Shown: positions 16,937 through 25,797, numbered from the stretch's first letter. The stretch is 41,870 bases of DNA from JAUWKC01 sp035529895 (GCA_035529895.1 DATKVV010000057.1:1-41870), one strand, 5' to 3'. The notes: a model not told the origin generated them from the sequence alone. Translations and numbers: made by a program.

Positions 16937-18001
16937 TTGCGCGAAATCGGACAAAAACCAGGTATCGGGATTAACGTGATTCATAACAAGACCGCCAGAA
17001 TAAGACAAGTCGGCAGCCTCCTGTGCCGGCTCCTCAATTCAAGGTGCAGGGCACAGCCATTCTCACTGTCGCACCTGGTTACCAGAAGATGCAACTGCAG
17101 GTGTGAGACGTGTCTTTGGCTTGATGAGGAATGCTCGGACGAATTGAGCGCCGAAGAAATAAAACGCGTCTACGCCCAGGCAAGGCATTTGGGCTTCATA
17201 GCAACCGCTCTATGGGGCGGCGAGCCCCTTATCAGGCAGGACCTGCCGGAAATAGTAAGAAGCTCAAAGAGCAACGGGTTTGTGACAACCGTTATCACTA
17301 ACGGATATTATCTGGCCGAAAGGCTGGATGAGCTTTCGGATTACGTTGATTGCTTTATCGTCTCCATCGACCAGCTCGGCCAAAAACATGACAGAATGCG
17401 CCGAAGGCAGAATATATTTCAAAGGGCCATTGAGGGAATTGAAAGGGTAAAAAAATACCCGGATATCAAGGTTATAATAAACAGCGTCTTGAGCAAACTG
17501 AACAAGGATTCGGTTGAAGACCTGGTTTACCTTGCCGACGGCCTGGGCGTCTCGATATACCTGTGTCCAATAGAAACGGGCCTCACCGGCAGGCCAGGAT
17601 TTGAGGCAAGCAAGAAGCACCTCGGACTGACTTGCGAACAGTTGGAAGATTTTTCCAAAAAAGTCATCGCACTGAAGCGGAAAGGATACAAAATCAACAA
17701 CTCGCTAACGTATCTCAAAACCTTTATCGGAGGAAAGAAAAAATACAGATGCCATACGCAGAAGGTCGCGGTCACCCTCGACGCCAATGGAAACGTCAGG
17801 AACTGTATTGCCGCTGAGCCGTTCGGCAATGTGCGGCAAACCTCGCTGACAAACATTCTCAAATCGGAAGACGTAAGGAAGGCCAGGACCCAATCGGAGA
17901 AATGCAACGCCTGCGTCAACCCTGATGTAATTGACTGTTCCTATGCCTGGGAGCTCAGACTGGAAAGCATCTGGAGCTTCGTAAAGCTGTGCCTTGACTG
18001 A
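16937..18001 (+). CDS. Radical SAM protein with SPASM-like cysteine-rich C-terminus
   Basis: The protein has 354 residues. The Fe-S/SAM motif is in 'VTRRCNCRCETCLW' (C-x3-C-x2-C), followed by 'ALWGGEPLIRQDL' (the GGEP SAM site), 'TTVITNGYYL' and 'VSIDQLGQKHD'. The C-terminus carries further cysteines ('YRCHTQKVAVTLDANGNVRNC', 'KCNACVNPDVIDC') in SPASM/twitch style, which suggests an auxiliary cluster as in peptide-modifying or HpnH-like enzymes. The start is uncertain: TTG at 16937 or GTG at 16976; neither has a strong ribosome site. No precursor peptide or partner gene is obvious beside it, so the substrate is unknown. Confidence 0.85.
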   Translation: MREIGQKPGIGINVIHNKTARIRQVGSLLCRLLNSRCRAQPFSLSHLVTRRCNCRCETCLWLDEECSDELSAEEIKRVYAQARHLGFIATALWGGEPLIRQDLPEIVRSSKSNGFVTTVITNGYYLAERLDELSDYVDCFIVSIDQLGQKHDRMRRRQNIFQRAIEGIERVKKYPDIKVIINSVLSKLNKDSVEDLVYLADGLGVSIYLCPIETGLTGRPGFEASKKHLGLTCEQLEDFSKKVIALKRKGYKINNSLTYLKTFIGGKKKYRCHTQKVAVTLDANGNVRNCIAAEPFGNVRQTSLTNILKSEDVRKARTQSEKCNACVNPDVIDCSYAWELRLESIWSFVKLCLD

Positions 18002-18127
18002 TGCTGTAAACGGACCCCGCCCGGTATTTCGTTGTTCCTGCGGGCCTGCCCAAACTTGGTTTCTCGATGCCTTTGAGCACAAAAACAACCGAATGGGACG
18101 TCGATTATAGTGCTTCTAAGACCGCCA

Positions 18128-18544
18128 TCATGCTTTTACCTTTAAGATGTCCCTGATTTCGCTCAGCAGTTGTTCCTCTTTGGACGGCGCTGGCGGTGCC
18201 GGCTTGGCCTCTTCCTTCTTCTTGGCGTAGTTCATCGCCTTGACCACCAGAAAGATGCAAAATGCAATAATCACAAAATCCACAACAGTATTGACAAATG
18301 CCCCGTAGCCGATTGCAACCTCAGCTATCGGGCTACCGGCTGCGTCCACAGCCTGTTGCTTGAGGATTACCTTGAGATTCTGGAAATTGTAACCGGCTGT
18401 TATCATCCCTACCGGCGGCATTATTACGTTGCTCACCAGCGAAGTCACTATCTTTCCGAACGCCCCGCCGATGACTATGCCCACCGCCATATCAACGACA
18501 TTACCACGCATTGCGAACGTCTTGAATTCTTTAAGCATTCCCAT
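18128..18544 (-). CDS. mscL: Large-conductance mechanosensitive channel MscL
   Basis: MscL is an inner-membrane pentameric channel that opens under osmotic downshock. The protein has 138 residues, the usual length. The N-terminal helix 'LKEFKTFAMRGNVVDMAVGIVIGGAFGKIVTSLVSNVIMP' contains TM1 with the pore constriction. A periplasmic loop, TM2 ('FVNTVVDFVIIAFCIFLVVKAMN') and the charged C-terminal bundle helix ('KEEQLLSEIRDILK') follow. GGAAAC precedes the start. It is monocistronic. Confidence 0.96.
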   Translation of the reverse strand: MGMLKEFKTFAMRGNVVDMAVGIVIGGAFGKIVTSLVSNVIMPPVGMITAGYNFQNLKVILKQQAVDAAGSPIAEVAIGYGAFVNTVVDFVIIAFCIFLVVKAMNYAKKKEEAKPAPPAPSKEEQLLSEIRDILKVKA

Positions 18545-18784
18545 ATCTGTTTCCTTTCCTTAAACACCGCCTTAATATCAGCTTCGACCGGCTGCACCGC
18601 CGCCCATCTGCACTTATTGATTCTCCCAATCCGACTTCCTCATGCTGCCTAACACCTTGCCGCAAGACAACTTAGCCAAACAACACTCAAGTCGCGTTCG
18701 AACATCCACCCCCCTTTAGCGCCCGCCTCGGCGCGCCCGTCCCGCCCGGCCCCGATAATCCTCAGAAAAAAAATAAAACTGTTG

Positions 18785-18813
18785 TTGACCACCCGCCCCT
18801 GTTCAAGTATAAT
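18785..18813 (+). promoter_or_regulatory. Strong sigma70 promoter of the candidate small RNA
   Basis: TTGACC (18785-18790) and TATAAT (18808-18813) are 17 bases apart. Transcription would begin at about 18820, where the first stem starts. Confidence 0.85.
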
Positions 18814-18819
18814 AAAAAT

Positions 18820-18932
18820 GTTGCGATTGAGGCGAACCAGCCCGATAAGGCAAAAGGCCAGTAAAGGAATATCGCAACAGGGAGATGGGGTGACACAAAG
18901 GTCGATGTAAATCGCCCATATCTCCCTTTTTT
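18820..18932 (+). ncRNA. Candidate structured small RNA with intrinsic terminator
   Basis: The RNA would be about 113 nt. GTTGCGAT (18820-18827) pairs perfectly with ATCGCAAC (18871-18878), closing a purine-rich 43-nt loop that can form a small inner GCC/GGC hairpin. Next comes a second stem, GGGAGAT (18880-18886) with ATCTCCC (18920-18926), which contains an inner CGAT-GTAA-ATCG hairpin and ends in TTTTTT (18927-18932). Promoter, structure and terminator fit together with no ORF. I recognise no known family (not SRP, 6S, tmRNA or RNase P). Confidence 0.7.
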
Positions 18933-19054
18933 AATTGTTTTACAAAATCCCCTTTATCAGTCCTCTTCATCATTTTCGACTGAACTGGGTCTAATCAATA
19001 AAGAATTGACTCCCCGCCGGCTTGCCTGTACCCACGCCGATTCTGTGGTAGTTT

Positions 19055-19825
19055 TTACCAATCGAATTCCGCCACAATCGGAGTGTGGTCGCTTGGCTTC
19101 TCCGCCAGCCGGGGGTTTTTGTCTATGTAGCAGGCCAGGCACTTTTCTGCCAGCGGCGCCGTACACATAATATGATCCAGCCGCCACCCCAGATTGCGCT
19201 TCACCGAATTTCTCAGCCTGTAGTCCCAGAAGGTGTACTGGTTCGCCTCACTGCAATGCATCCTGAAGACATCCACAAATCCCCACTCGCAGACCCTCTC
19301 GAACGCCTTGTGAACTTCCGGATGGAAACAAACATGCCCCAGCAGTCCTTCAGGGTCATACACGTCTATCGCTTCCGGGGCCACATTGAAATCGCCCAGC
19401 CAGACTACAGCGTCGTCCCGTTTGAAATTCTCCTGGAAATATCGCAGCAAACGGCCAAACCACTCCAGCTTGTATTCGAACTTTTCAGAATCCGCCGAAT
19501 ACCCCTGAGGAACATAACTATTGATAACCGCAATCCCGTTAATCTCTGCTTTCACCAGCCGGGCCTCGTCTCTCGGCTCGTCCTCGAATCCGAATGTCAC
19601 ATTCTCCATCCCCGTACTGCTGAAAATCGCCACCCCGTTATAGCTCTTCTGACCTTTGAATGCGCACTCGTATTCTGTTTTGTCAAACTCGTCCTTCGGA
19701 AAATCAACATCCTGAACCTTGGTTTCCTGGACGCAAAGAACATCCGGCTGGTGCTCACCAAGCCATCCCAGCACAAGGCTCAGGCGGGCGCGCAGCGAAT
19801 TAACATTGAAACTGGCGATTTTCAT
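19055..19825 (-). CDS. xthA: Exodeoxyribonuclease III
   Basis: This Mg-dependent enzyme is a 3'-5' exonuclease and AP endonuclease for base excision repair. The protein has 256 residues, the family length. Motifs in order: 'KIASFNVNSLRARL' (Asn), 'DVLCVQETK' (metal-binding Glu), 'NSYVPQG' (catalytic Tyr), 'WLGDFNVAPEAIDVY' (Asp/Asn), 'LGWRLDHI' (RLDH) and the terminal 'KPSDHTPIVAEF' (catalytic Asp-His). It starts 21 bases after the stop of the upstream glycosyltransferase gene, so the two are probably co-transcribed from the promoter at 22266-22294. Confidence 0.95.
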   Translation of the reverse strand: MKIASFNVNSLRARLSLVLGWLGEHQPDVLCVQETKVQDVDFPKDEFDKTEYECAFKGQKSYNGVAIFSSTGMENVTFGFEDEPRDEARLVKAEINGIAVINSYVPQGYSADSEKFEYKLEWFGRLLRYFQENFKRDDAVVWLGDFNVAPEAIDVYDPEGLLGHVCFHPEVHKAFERVCEWGFVDVFRMHCSEANQYTFWDYRLRNSVKRNLGWRLDHIMCTAPLAEKCLACYIDKNPRLAEKPSDHTPIVAEFDW

Positions 19826-19846
19826 TCAAGCCGTTCTAAACCAGAC

Positions 19847-22225
19847 TTATTCCACGGCGGGTTCTTCAACTTCCTTTTTTTTTGAATTGCGCTTGGCCGA
19901 TATGCTTTTTATGGGTGTCGGCTCTTTGACTTTTTGCTGCGCAGCTTTGGCTTCCTGCACCGAAACCTCTGCGACCCCTTTGATCCTGTCCAGTATGGTA
20001 TAGCTCTCAAGTACGGCCAACAGGCTCAAAACAAAACTGACTATGCTTTCGGCGCCCTGGTTGATATTGACGCCCTCGGCCATAAGCGCGTCACAGCATC
20101 CTCCGGTCCTGAAATCATAAAGGGAAGTATGCAGGTCGTTTACACCGAGAAACCAGTCGAAGGCCTTTCTCTGCAGCGTCAGAAACCTGCTGTCTTGAGC
20201 AACATCGTAAGCCGCCCTCAGCATCATAATAGTGCTTGCCGCCTCTATCGGCTGCTGGTCGAATGCCGCCTTCGTCCCTCCCCGCTCATACCAGCCGTTG
20301 CAGCCCACAAAGCTGAAATGATTGCCCCCAAAAGTCTTTGCCAGCAAAAACTCACACGTCTGCTCCGCAACCTTCAGATATTTCCGGGCCCCAAGAGTCA
20401 GCCCCGCAGCAAACAACGCGTGAGGCAAAACGCCGTTGTCGTAAGTCAGCACATCCTCGAACCACCGCCAGTCGGGGAAACCGTTCTCCTTGTACTGAAC
20501 CATAAGGCCGTCCGCCGCTGTTTCCAGTTGCCGCTTGATGTCACTCGCCCCGGGAAACTGCTTAAGATAATCGCTCATCCCGAGTATCGAATACGCCATA
20601 CCCCTCGGATGTTGCCTGTCCACATGTTTTACCGAATTATCAAAGCAGTCCTTTATGACCGACAGATAACAAGGCGAAGGCGGCTGAGCCATGACCGACC
20701 CCAGCGCCCACAGAAACCTCCCCAGCGCATCATGCACCGGCTCATCCTTCCGCCAGGTCCGGTCAAAACTCATAAAGTTTCTGACCGTACCATCGCTGTT
20801 CTGCGCATGCAGAATAAAAGACAAATACAAGTCCAGCAGCTCAAGGGTCTGCGGCTCGGGGTGCTGGGCGTAATACCTCGTCACTGCAATCACCGCCCGC
20901 GCATTGTCGTCCGTCGTGTAGCCGTGTTCGCGCCGCGGTATCGTGAATCTCGCGTGCTGATACAAACCCGTGTCGTCCGTTATCTTCTTCAAATAAACCA
21001 GCGATGGCTCAGGCAATTCAATACTCGATACCCTCTCGGCCGCTGAGGGCGCCGCCCTCGCCACAACAGGCGCCGGCAGCCGTTTCCCACCGAACAATTT
21101 CCAGTAAATATGGCCGATCTTCAGCCATGTTCTCGGCCTGCCATAATCGTAGGAGCGTCTTCGCATCGAATAAAACAGTGAATCGCTGCGAAGTATCTCT
21201 ATTATCGCTTCGGCAATTTGATGCGAATCCGCAAAACCAGCCAGTTTTCCCCGCCCGTCCGCCAGCAGCTCCTCGGCCGCCCAGTAAGGCGTCGAAACAA
21301 CCGCTTTGCCCGCCCCCACAGCAAACGATAATGTCCCGCTGGTCAACTGCTCCCTGTTATGATATGGAGTAACATAAACATCGGCTGCACACAGAAAATT
21401 CTCAAGCTCCTCGTCGCTCACAAACCTGTTGTGAAAAATCACGTGCTCCTGCAGCCCCAATTCTTTCACCATTCGCTGCAGACCGTACCTGTAGGATTCT
21501 CCCTCCTGTTTCAATATCGCCGGATGCGTCATACCCAGTACTATATACACTGCCGACGGTTCGGCCTTAATGATAGCCGGAAGCGCCTCGAGCATCACCT
21601 CTATCCCTTTGTTGCGACTCAGCAGACCGAATGTCAGAATAGTTCTTCGCCCTTCCATACCAAACTTGTGCTTGTAATAGTTGCTGTCAACGAAAGGCAG
21701 GTCTGGAATCCCGTGTGGAATCAGCTCTATCTTCCGGGGCGATACGCCGTAAATGCCCGTCAGCATACCCACCCCGCGCTCGTTCATAGTGATCACTTTG
21801 TAGGAGGAATTACAGACCTCCACCAGCGACTTGTGGTATGCGGGGGTCGGGTTATCAAGCACCGTATGCAGTGTTGTGATTACCGGCGCGTTCAACCGAG
21901 TCAGCAGCAGGCTCAAATATGAGCCGGCTTCCCCCCCGAACAGCCCGAACTCGTGCTGGGCCGAAACCACGTCAACATGGCTGAAATTGATATAATCAGC
22001 CGCAGAAATGTAATCGCTTTTCACGCTCTGCCGGACTTCGAACTTCACGGGGTTTTCGTACCTGAGCTCCTCGTCTGACCGTATCGCCACGACCAATGGT
22101 TGAAACTGGCCTCTCCCGGCGGACGAAACCGACCTGACAAGGTCCGACGTGAAGGTTGCAATTCCGCATCTCATCGGCGGGAACGAGGAAATAAAAGCCA
22201 CTCTTCTTGTGGAACTTCTCGTCAT
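19847..22225 (-). CDS. Two-domain glycosyltransferase: GT4 plus C-terminal all-helical toroid
   Basis: The start is set at 22225: the in-frame codon at 22294 overlaps the -35 box of a perfect promoter, while AGAGGGG precedes the ATG at 22225. The protein has 792 residues. Residues 1-400 are a GT-B GT4 enzyme ('AFISSFPPMRCGIATF', 'VISAQHEFGLFGG'-like segment, 'ILTFGLLSRNKGIEVMLEA', 'YVTPYHNREQLTSGTLSFAVGAGKAVVST'). Residues 415-760 are an alpha/alpha toroid-like domain ('YTTDDNARAVIAVTRYY', 'FMSFDRTW', 'RGMAYSILG', 'DWRWFEDVLTYDNGVLPHAL', 'QPIEAASTIMML'). The C-terminus is Lys/Glu-rich. It probably makes or remodels an alpha-linked (perhaps mannose-containing) glycan in the cytoplasm; the donor and acceptor are not known. 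Confidence 0.85.
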   Translation of the reverse strand: MTRSSTRRVAFISSFPPMRCGIATFTSDLVRSVSSAGRGQFQPLVVAIRSDEELRYENPVKFEVRQSVKSDYISAADYINFSHVDVVSAQHEFGLFGGEAGSYLSLLLTRLNAPVITTLHTVLDNPTPAYHKSLVEVCNSSYKVITMNERGVGMLTGIYGVSPRKIELIPHGIPDLPFVDSNYYKHKFGMEGRRTILTFGLLSRNKGIEVMLEALPAIIKAEPSAVYIVLGMTHPAILKQEGESYRYGLQRMVKELGLQEHVIFHNRFVSDEELENFLCAADVYVTPYHNREQLTSGTLSFAVGAGKAVVSTPYWAAEELLADGRGKLAGFADSHQIAEAIIEILRSDSLFYSMRRRSYDYGRPRTWLKIGHIYWKLFGGKRLPAPVVARAAPSAAERVSSIELPEPSLVYLKKITDDTGLYQHARFTIPRREHGYTTDDNARAVIAVTRYYAQHPEPQTLELLDLYLSFILHAQNSDGTVRNFMSFDRTWRKDEPVHDALGRFLWALGSVMAQPPSPCYLSVIKDCFDNSVKHVDRQHPRGMAYSILGMSDYLKQFPGASDIKRQLETAADGLMVQYKENGFPDWRWFEDVLTYDNGVLPHALFAAGLTLGARKYLKVAEQTCEFLLAKTFGGNHFSFVGCNGWYERGGTKAAFDQQPIEAASTIMMLRAAYDVAQDSRFLTLQRKAFDWFLGVNDLHTSLYDFRTGGCCDALMAEGVNINQGAESIVSFVLSLLAVLESYTILDRIKGVAEVSVQEAKAAQQKVKEPTPIKSISAKRNSKKKEVEEPAVE

Positions 22226-22265
22226 CCGTAACCCCTCTTTGACATAATCCCAAACCGAGCTTTGC

Positions 22266-22294
22266 ATTATACGAACAGCCCTCCGGCCTGTCAA
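22266..22294 (-). promoter_or_regulatory. Consensus sigma70 promoter of the glycosyltransferase-xthA operon
   Basis: On the minus strand, TTGACA (22294-22289) and TATAAT (22271-22266) are 17 bases apart, a full consensus match. It lies 40 bases upstream of the ATG at 22225. Confidence 0.9.
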
Positions 22295-22454
22295 GAAATT
22301 TTAACCCCGGCATCTATAATAAAAACGCATTGACTCACCAATCTGCCAGGCCACAAACGCCCACAACCCTTCAAGACACCGGATTTCTTAAATATTTTTC
22401 TGGTTTTTTTACAAATTCCTTACTTTTTTGTGGCACCAACCTTTTACAAGTTCG

Positions 22455-22478
22455 TATAATACACTACCATTGTAATGG
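22455..22478 (+). promoter_or_regulatory. -10 box and palindromic operator of the Rrf2-cys operon
   Basis: TATAAT (22455-22460) is followed seven bases later by the perfect palindrome CCATT-GT-AATGG (22467-22478), which spans the likely start of transcription. There is no good -35 box, which fits an activator- or repressor-controlled promoter. The position suggests autoregulation by the Rrf2 protein encoded just downstream (inference). Confidence 0.55.
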
Positions 22479-22497
22479 GAATAATAGGAGATTTTCC

Positions 22498-22932
22498 GTG
22501 AAACTCTCTACCCGAACCAGATACGGCATAAGGGCAGTCATAGAGGTGGCCTTGAGCCATGGAAAGGGCCCCCTCCAGACCAGGGCTATTGCCCAGCGCC
22601 AGAATCTATCCGTCAAATACCTCGAACAATTGATGGCTTTGCTCAAATCAGGAGGATTTGTCAGAAGCATCAGAGGCTCAAAAGGCGGCTACGTCCTTGC
22701 CAGGCCCCCGAACCAGATTAAACTCAGCGACGTCTTCAACGCCCTTGAAGGCTCCGTGATTACCGTCGAGTGCCTTGAAGATGAAAACTACTGTGCCCAG
22801 GTCGCCGATTGTATCGCAAGGCAGCTCTGGGCACAGGTTCAGGAGGCGATAGAAAACGTCCTCAGGTCGATAACGCTTCAGGATTTAATAGACAAGGCAG
22901 AGGATAAGAAAACCCCCGACTATCAAATATAA
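22498..22932 (+). CDS. Rrf2-family transcription regulator, probably Fe-S binding
   Basis: The GTG at 22498 is chosen because AGGAG stands 7 bases upstream and the family begins 'MKLSTRTRYGIRAVIEVAL'. The protein has 144 residues. It has a winged helix ('TRAIAQRQNLSVKYLEQLMALLKSGGFVRSIRGSKGGYVLARP') and three cysteines C92-x6-C99-x5-C105, close to the IscR/NsrR cluster ligands. It heads an operon with cysK (18 bases), cysE, nadA and metY, so it is likely a cysteine- or Fe-S-responsive regulator like CymR or IscR. CymR lacks the three Cys, so IscR-type sensing is favoured (inference). Confidence 0.88.
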   Translation: MKLSTRTRYGIRAVIEVALSHGKGPLQTRAIAQRQNLSVKYLEQLMALLKSGGFVRSIRGSKGGYVLARPPNQIKLSDVFNALEGSVITVECLEDENYCAQVADCIARQLWAQVQEAIENVLRSITLQDLIDKAEDKKTPDYQI

Positions 22933-22950
22933 ACCCTGAAAGGTAATATT

Positions 22951-23877
22951 ATGAACGCCATATTCGAAGACATAACTGCCGTGGTTGGCTACACGCCGTT
23001 GGTAAAAATAAATAAGCTCGGCTCAGACAAGGCGACTATCCTGGCCAAGCTCGAATCCCAAAATCCCGCCGGCAGTGTCAAAGACAGAATCGCACTGTCG
23101 ATGATACAGGCCGCCGAGAACGACGGCTTACTGAAACCCGACACCCTCGTCATCGAACCGACCAGCGGCAATACCGGAATAGGACTCGCCTTCATCTGCG
23201 CCGCCAAAGGCTACCGTCTAATCCTGACAATGCCCGAATCCATGAGCATTGAAAGAAGAAAGCTCCTGAAACTGTTTGGCGCTGAAATAGTCCTCACCCC
23301 CGCCGAGCGAGGCATGGCCGGCGCCATCGAAAAAGCTGAACAGCTTATCACCGAAAACCCTAATTCCTTCATGCCCCAACAGTTCAAAAACCCCGCAAAT
23401 CCCCAGGTTCACAGGGAAACCACTGCCAAAGAGATTTGGATAGACAGTGGCGGACAAGTCGACATTCTCGTCGCCGGCGTCGGAACCGGCGGAACAATTA
23501 CCGGATGCGGCGAGGTTATCAGAAAACACAACCCCCGCCTCAAAATCGTCGCCGTTGAGCCGAAAGATTCACCCGTACTCTCCGGCGGCAAACCCGGACC
23601 CCACAAAATACAGGGAATCGGTGCAGGCTTTGTCCCCGATGTCCTGAACGTTGCTATAATCGACGAGATTATTCAGGTCTCGAACGAAGACGCTCTGAAT
23701 ACAGCAAAGCAATTGGCGCTTAAAGAAGGCATTCTTGCCGGTATCAGCGCCGGCGCCAACGTCTGGGCGGCCGTCCAGCTCTCTCGCCGCCCCGAAAACA
23801 AGGGCATGGTCATCGTTACATTTATATGCGATACCGGCGAACGATATATATCCACCCCCATGTACGAAGGAATATAA
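22951..23877 (+). CDS. cysK: Cysteine synthase A (O-acetylserine sulfhydrylase)
   Basis: This PLP enzyme makes cysteine from O-acetylserine and sulfide. The protein has 308 residues, the usual length. The PLP lysine is K44 in 'NPAGSVKDRIAL'. The substrate loop is 'EPTSGNTGIGLAF', the glycine-rich phosphate site is 'GVGTGGTITGCGEVI', and 'GISAGANVWAA' lies near the C-terminus. It is followed after 56 bases by cysE, the source of its substrate and its usual complex partner. Confidence 0.96.
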   Translation: MNAIFEDITAVVGYTPLVKINKLGSDKATILAKLESQNPAGSVKDRIALSMIQAAENDGLLKPDTLVIEPTSGNTGIGLAFICAAKGYRLILTMPESMSIERRKLLKLFGAEIVLTPAERGMAGAIEKAEQLITENPNSFMPQQFKNPANPQVHRETTAKEIWIDSGGQVDILVAGVGTGGTITGCGEVIRKHNPRLKIVAVEPKDSPVLSGGKPGPHKIQGIGAGFVPDVLNVAIIDEIIQVSNEDALNTAKQLALKEGILAGISAGANVWAAVQLSRRPENKGMVIVTFICDTGERYISTPMYEGI

Positions 23878-23933
23878 GCATGGGCCGCAGGCAACATATT
23901 CCCAAACCCTTGTCTCTGTGAGAGGATACGACA

Positions 23934-24860
23934 ATGCCCAATGACAAAGCAGCCCAAAAAACAATTCATAATCTCGTCGACCAAATCGCCGAGACCTACA
24001 GGGACGATTTAGGCATAAATTTCATTGACGCCTCCAATTTGCCGGTCCGCGATAAAATCATCGAAATCCTCGATCTGCTCACCGAACTGCTTTTCCCCGG
24101 CTACACCGGCAGAAGAACGGTTACAACATCGAACATAAACTATGTTGTCATCGACATCCTCTACCACGTCTACACCGAGCTTGCCGAACAGATAGAACGT
24201 GCCTTCAAGTATCGCTGCCGAATGGAGCAATGCGATACAGGCGACTGCCGAAAAATGGCCGAGGACGCCACCCGCCATCTGCTCACTCAACTGCCCGCAA
24301 TCAGACAGCTCCTCAAAGGCGACGTCGCCGCCGCCTTCGATGGCGACCCCGCCGCGAAATCCAACGAGGAAATCGTCATAAGCTACCCCTGCATCACCGC
24401 CATTGCAACCTATCGCATCGCCCACGAGCTGTATCTCAAGGACGTACCGCTGATTCCCCGAATAATGACCGAGTACGCACACACCAAAACCGGCATCGAC
24501 ATCCATCCCGGCGCAAAAATCGGCAGAAACTTCTTCATCGACCACGGCACCGGCGTCGTAATCGGCGAAACCACCATAATCGGCGATAACGTGAAAATAT
24601 ATCAGGGCGCCACACTCGGGGCACTCAGCTTCCCGAAGGATGAAAGAGGAAGAATAATAAAAGGCGGCAAGAGACACCCCACTATCGAGGATAACGTGAC
24701 CATTTACGCTGAGGCGACAATACTGGGCGACGTCGTCATAGGAAAAAACTCCGTCATCGGCGGCAACGTCTGGATAAAAGAATCCGTCCCCGCCGGCGTC
24801 ACCGTCGCCACAGCAAAGGCCGACCTCGTTTACACCAAGCACAACCCGCCCGGCAACTGA
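23934..24860 (+). CDS. cysE: Serine O-acetyltransferase (EpsC-type, long N-terminus)
   Basis: The enzyme acetylates serine with acetyl-CoA, the first step of cysteine synthesis. The protein has 308 residues; the long helical N-terminus with a small Cys cluster ('CRMEQCDTGDC') is typical of the EpsC branch. The C-terminal half is a left-handed beta-helix of hexapeptides ('GIDIHPGAKIGRNFFIDHGTGVVIGETTIIGDNVKIYQG'), with catalytic His in 'IDHGTG' and in 'YAHTKTGIDIHP'. GAGAGGA precedes the ATG. It probably forms the cysteine synthase complex with CysK from the gene before it. Confidence 0.93.
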   Translation: MPNDKAAQKTIHNLVDQIAETYRDDLGINFIDASNLPVRDKIIEILDLLTELLFPGYTGRRTVTTSNINYVVIDILYHVYTELAEQIERAFKYRCRMEQCDTGDCRKMAEDATRHLLTQLPAIRQLLKGDVAAAFDGDPAAKSNEEIVISYPCITAIATYRIAHELYLKDVPLIPRIMTEYAHTKTGIDIHPGAKIGRNFFIDHGTGVVIGETTIIGDNVKIYQGATLGALSFPKDERGRIIKGGKRHPTIEDNVTIYAEATILGDVVIGKNSVIGGNVWIKESVPAGVTVATAKADLVYTKHNPPGN

Positions 24861-24879
24861 CACATTAAGGAGATTCACT

Positions 24880-25797
24880 TTGACCGGTCAACTGCTCGAA
24901 AAGATAACACAGCTCAGACGTCAGCGAAATGCTGTTATACTCGCTCATAACTATCAGCCCGCCGAAATCCAGGACATAGCCGACTTCACCGGCGATTCCC
25001 TGGGCCTGAGCGTCGAGGCCTCACGAAGCAGCGCCGACCTAATAGTCTTTTGCGGCGTGAAATTCATGGCCGAAACCGCCGCCATCCTCTCACCCCGAAA
25101 AACCGTCCTCTTGCCCGACAAGTTCGCCGGCTGCCCCCTCGCCGATATGATAACCGCAGACCAGCTAAGGGACCTGAAAAACCAGCGCCCCGACGCACTG
25201 GTGGTCTGTTATGTCAACAGCTCCGCCGAGGTCAAGGCCGAAAGCGACTACTGCTGCACCAGCGCCAACGCCGTCGAGCTTGTAAACTCTCTGCCGCAGG
25301 ACAAACCCATAATATTCGTGCCCGACCAGCATCTCGGCCGCTTCGTCGCCGAAAAGACCGGCCGAGACCTCATCCTCTGGCCCGGCTATTGCACCGTGCA
25401 CGTCGCAATAACGCAGCGCGATATCGAAACCGCAAAAGCTAAATATCCCGATGCCGTCGTAATGGCCCATCCCGAATGCACCGAGCCTGTCAAGGCCCTT
25501 GCCGACCAGATACTCAGCACAGGCCAAATGCTCAAGTTCGCAAAAAAAAGCCCCGCCAAGCAATTCATAATAGCTACCGAAATCGGAATAATTCATGCCC
25601 TCAAAAAGCAGAATCCACAGGCCGAATTCTTCCCCGCCACCGAACGGGCCACTTGTCCCAATATGAAACGCATCACCCTCGATAAAATTCTGTGGTCATT
25701 GGAGGATACCCGCTTCGTGGTCACTATACCCGAAAAAATAAGAACAAAAGCCAAAAAGGCGCTCGACAGAATGATGGAAATCTTACCAGCCAAATAA
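24880..25797 (+). CDS. nadA: Quinolinate synthase A
   Basis: This [4Fe-4S] enzyme condenses iminoaspartate with dihydroxyacetone phosphate to quinolinate for NAD synthesis. The TTG start at 24880 is supported by AAGGAG. The protein has 305 residues, a full-length compact form. Motifs: 'ILAHNYQPAEIQDIADFTGDS', 'VFCGVKFMAETAAILSP', 'CYVNSSAEVKAESDYCCTSANA', 'HPECTEPVKALAD', 'ATEIGIIHAL', 'ERATCPNMKRITLDKILWSLE'. The cluster cysteines are in 'VVCYVNSS', 'HPECTE' and 'ATCPNM'. Its partner nadB is not nearby. Its place inside a cys operon behind an Fe-S-type regulator suggests control by Fe-S/sulfur status. Confidence 0.95.
   Translation: MTGQLLEKITQLRRQRNAVILAHNYQPAEIQDIADFTGDSLGLSVEASRSSADLIVFCGVKFMAETAAILSPRKTVLLPDKFAGCPLADMITADQLRDLKNQRPDALVVCYVNSSAEVKAESDYCCTSANAVELVNSLPQDKPIIFVPDQHLGRFVAEKTGRDLILWPGYCTVHVAITQRDIETAKAKYPDAVVMAHPECTEPVKALADQILSTGQMLKFAKKSPAKQFIIATEIGIIHALKKQNPQAEFFPATERATCPNMKRITLDKILWSLEDTRFVVTIPEKIRTKAKKALDRMMEILPAK

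Larger units (their letters stand above)
18545..19054. other. Intergenic region holding a candidate small RNA
   Basis: This 510-base gap between two minus-strand genes contains one plus-strand transcription unit (18785-18932). The remainder (18545-18784 and 18933-19054) shows no ORF or repeat that I can support. Confidence 0.6.

Noticed and set aside
18820..18932. Assigning the candidate RNA to SRP, 6S, tmRNA, fluoride or c-di-GMP families
   Set aside because: The conserved loops of those families are not present in the sequence as read.
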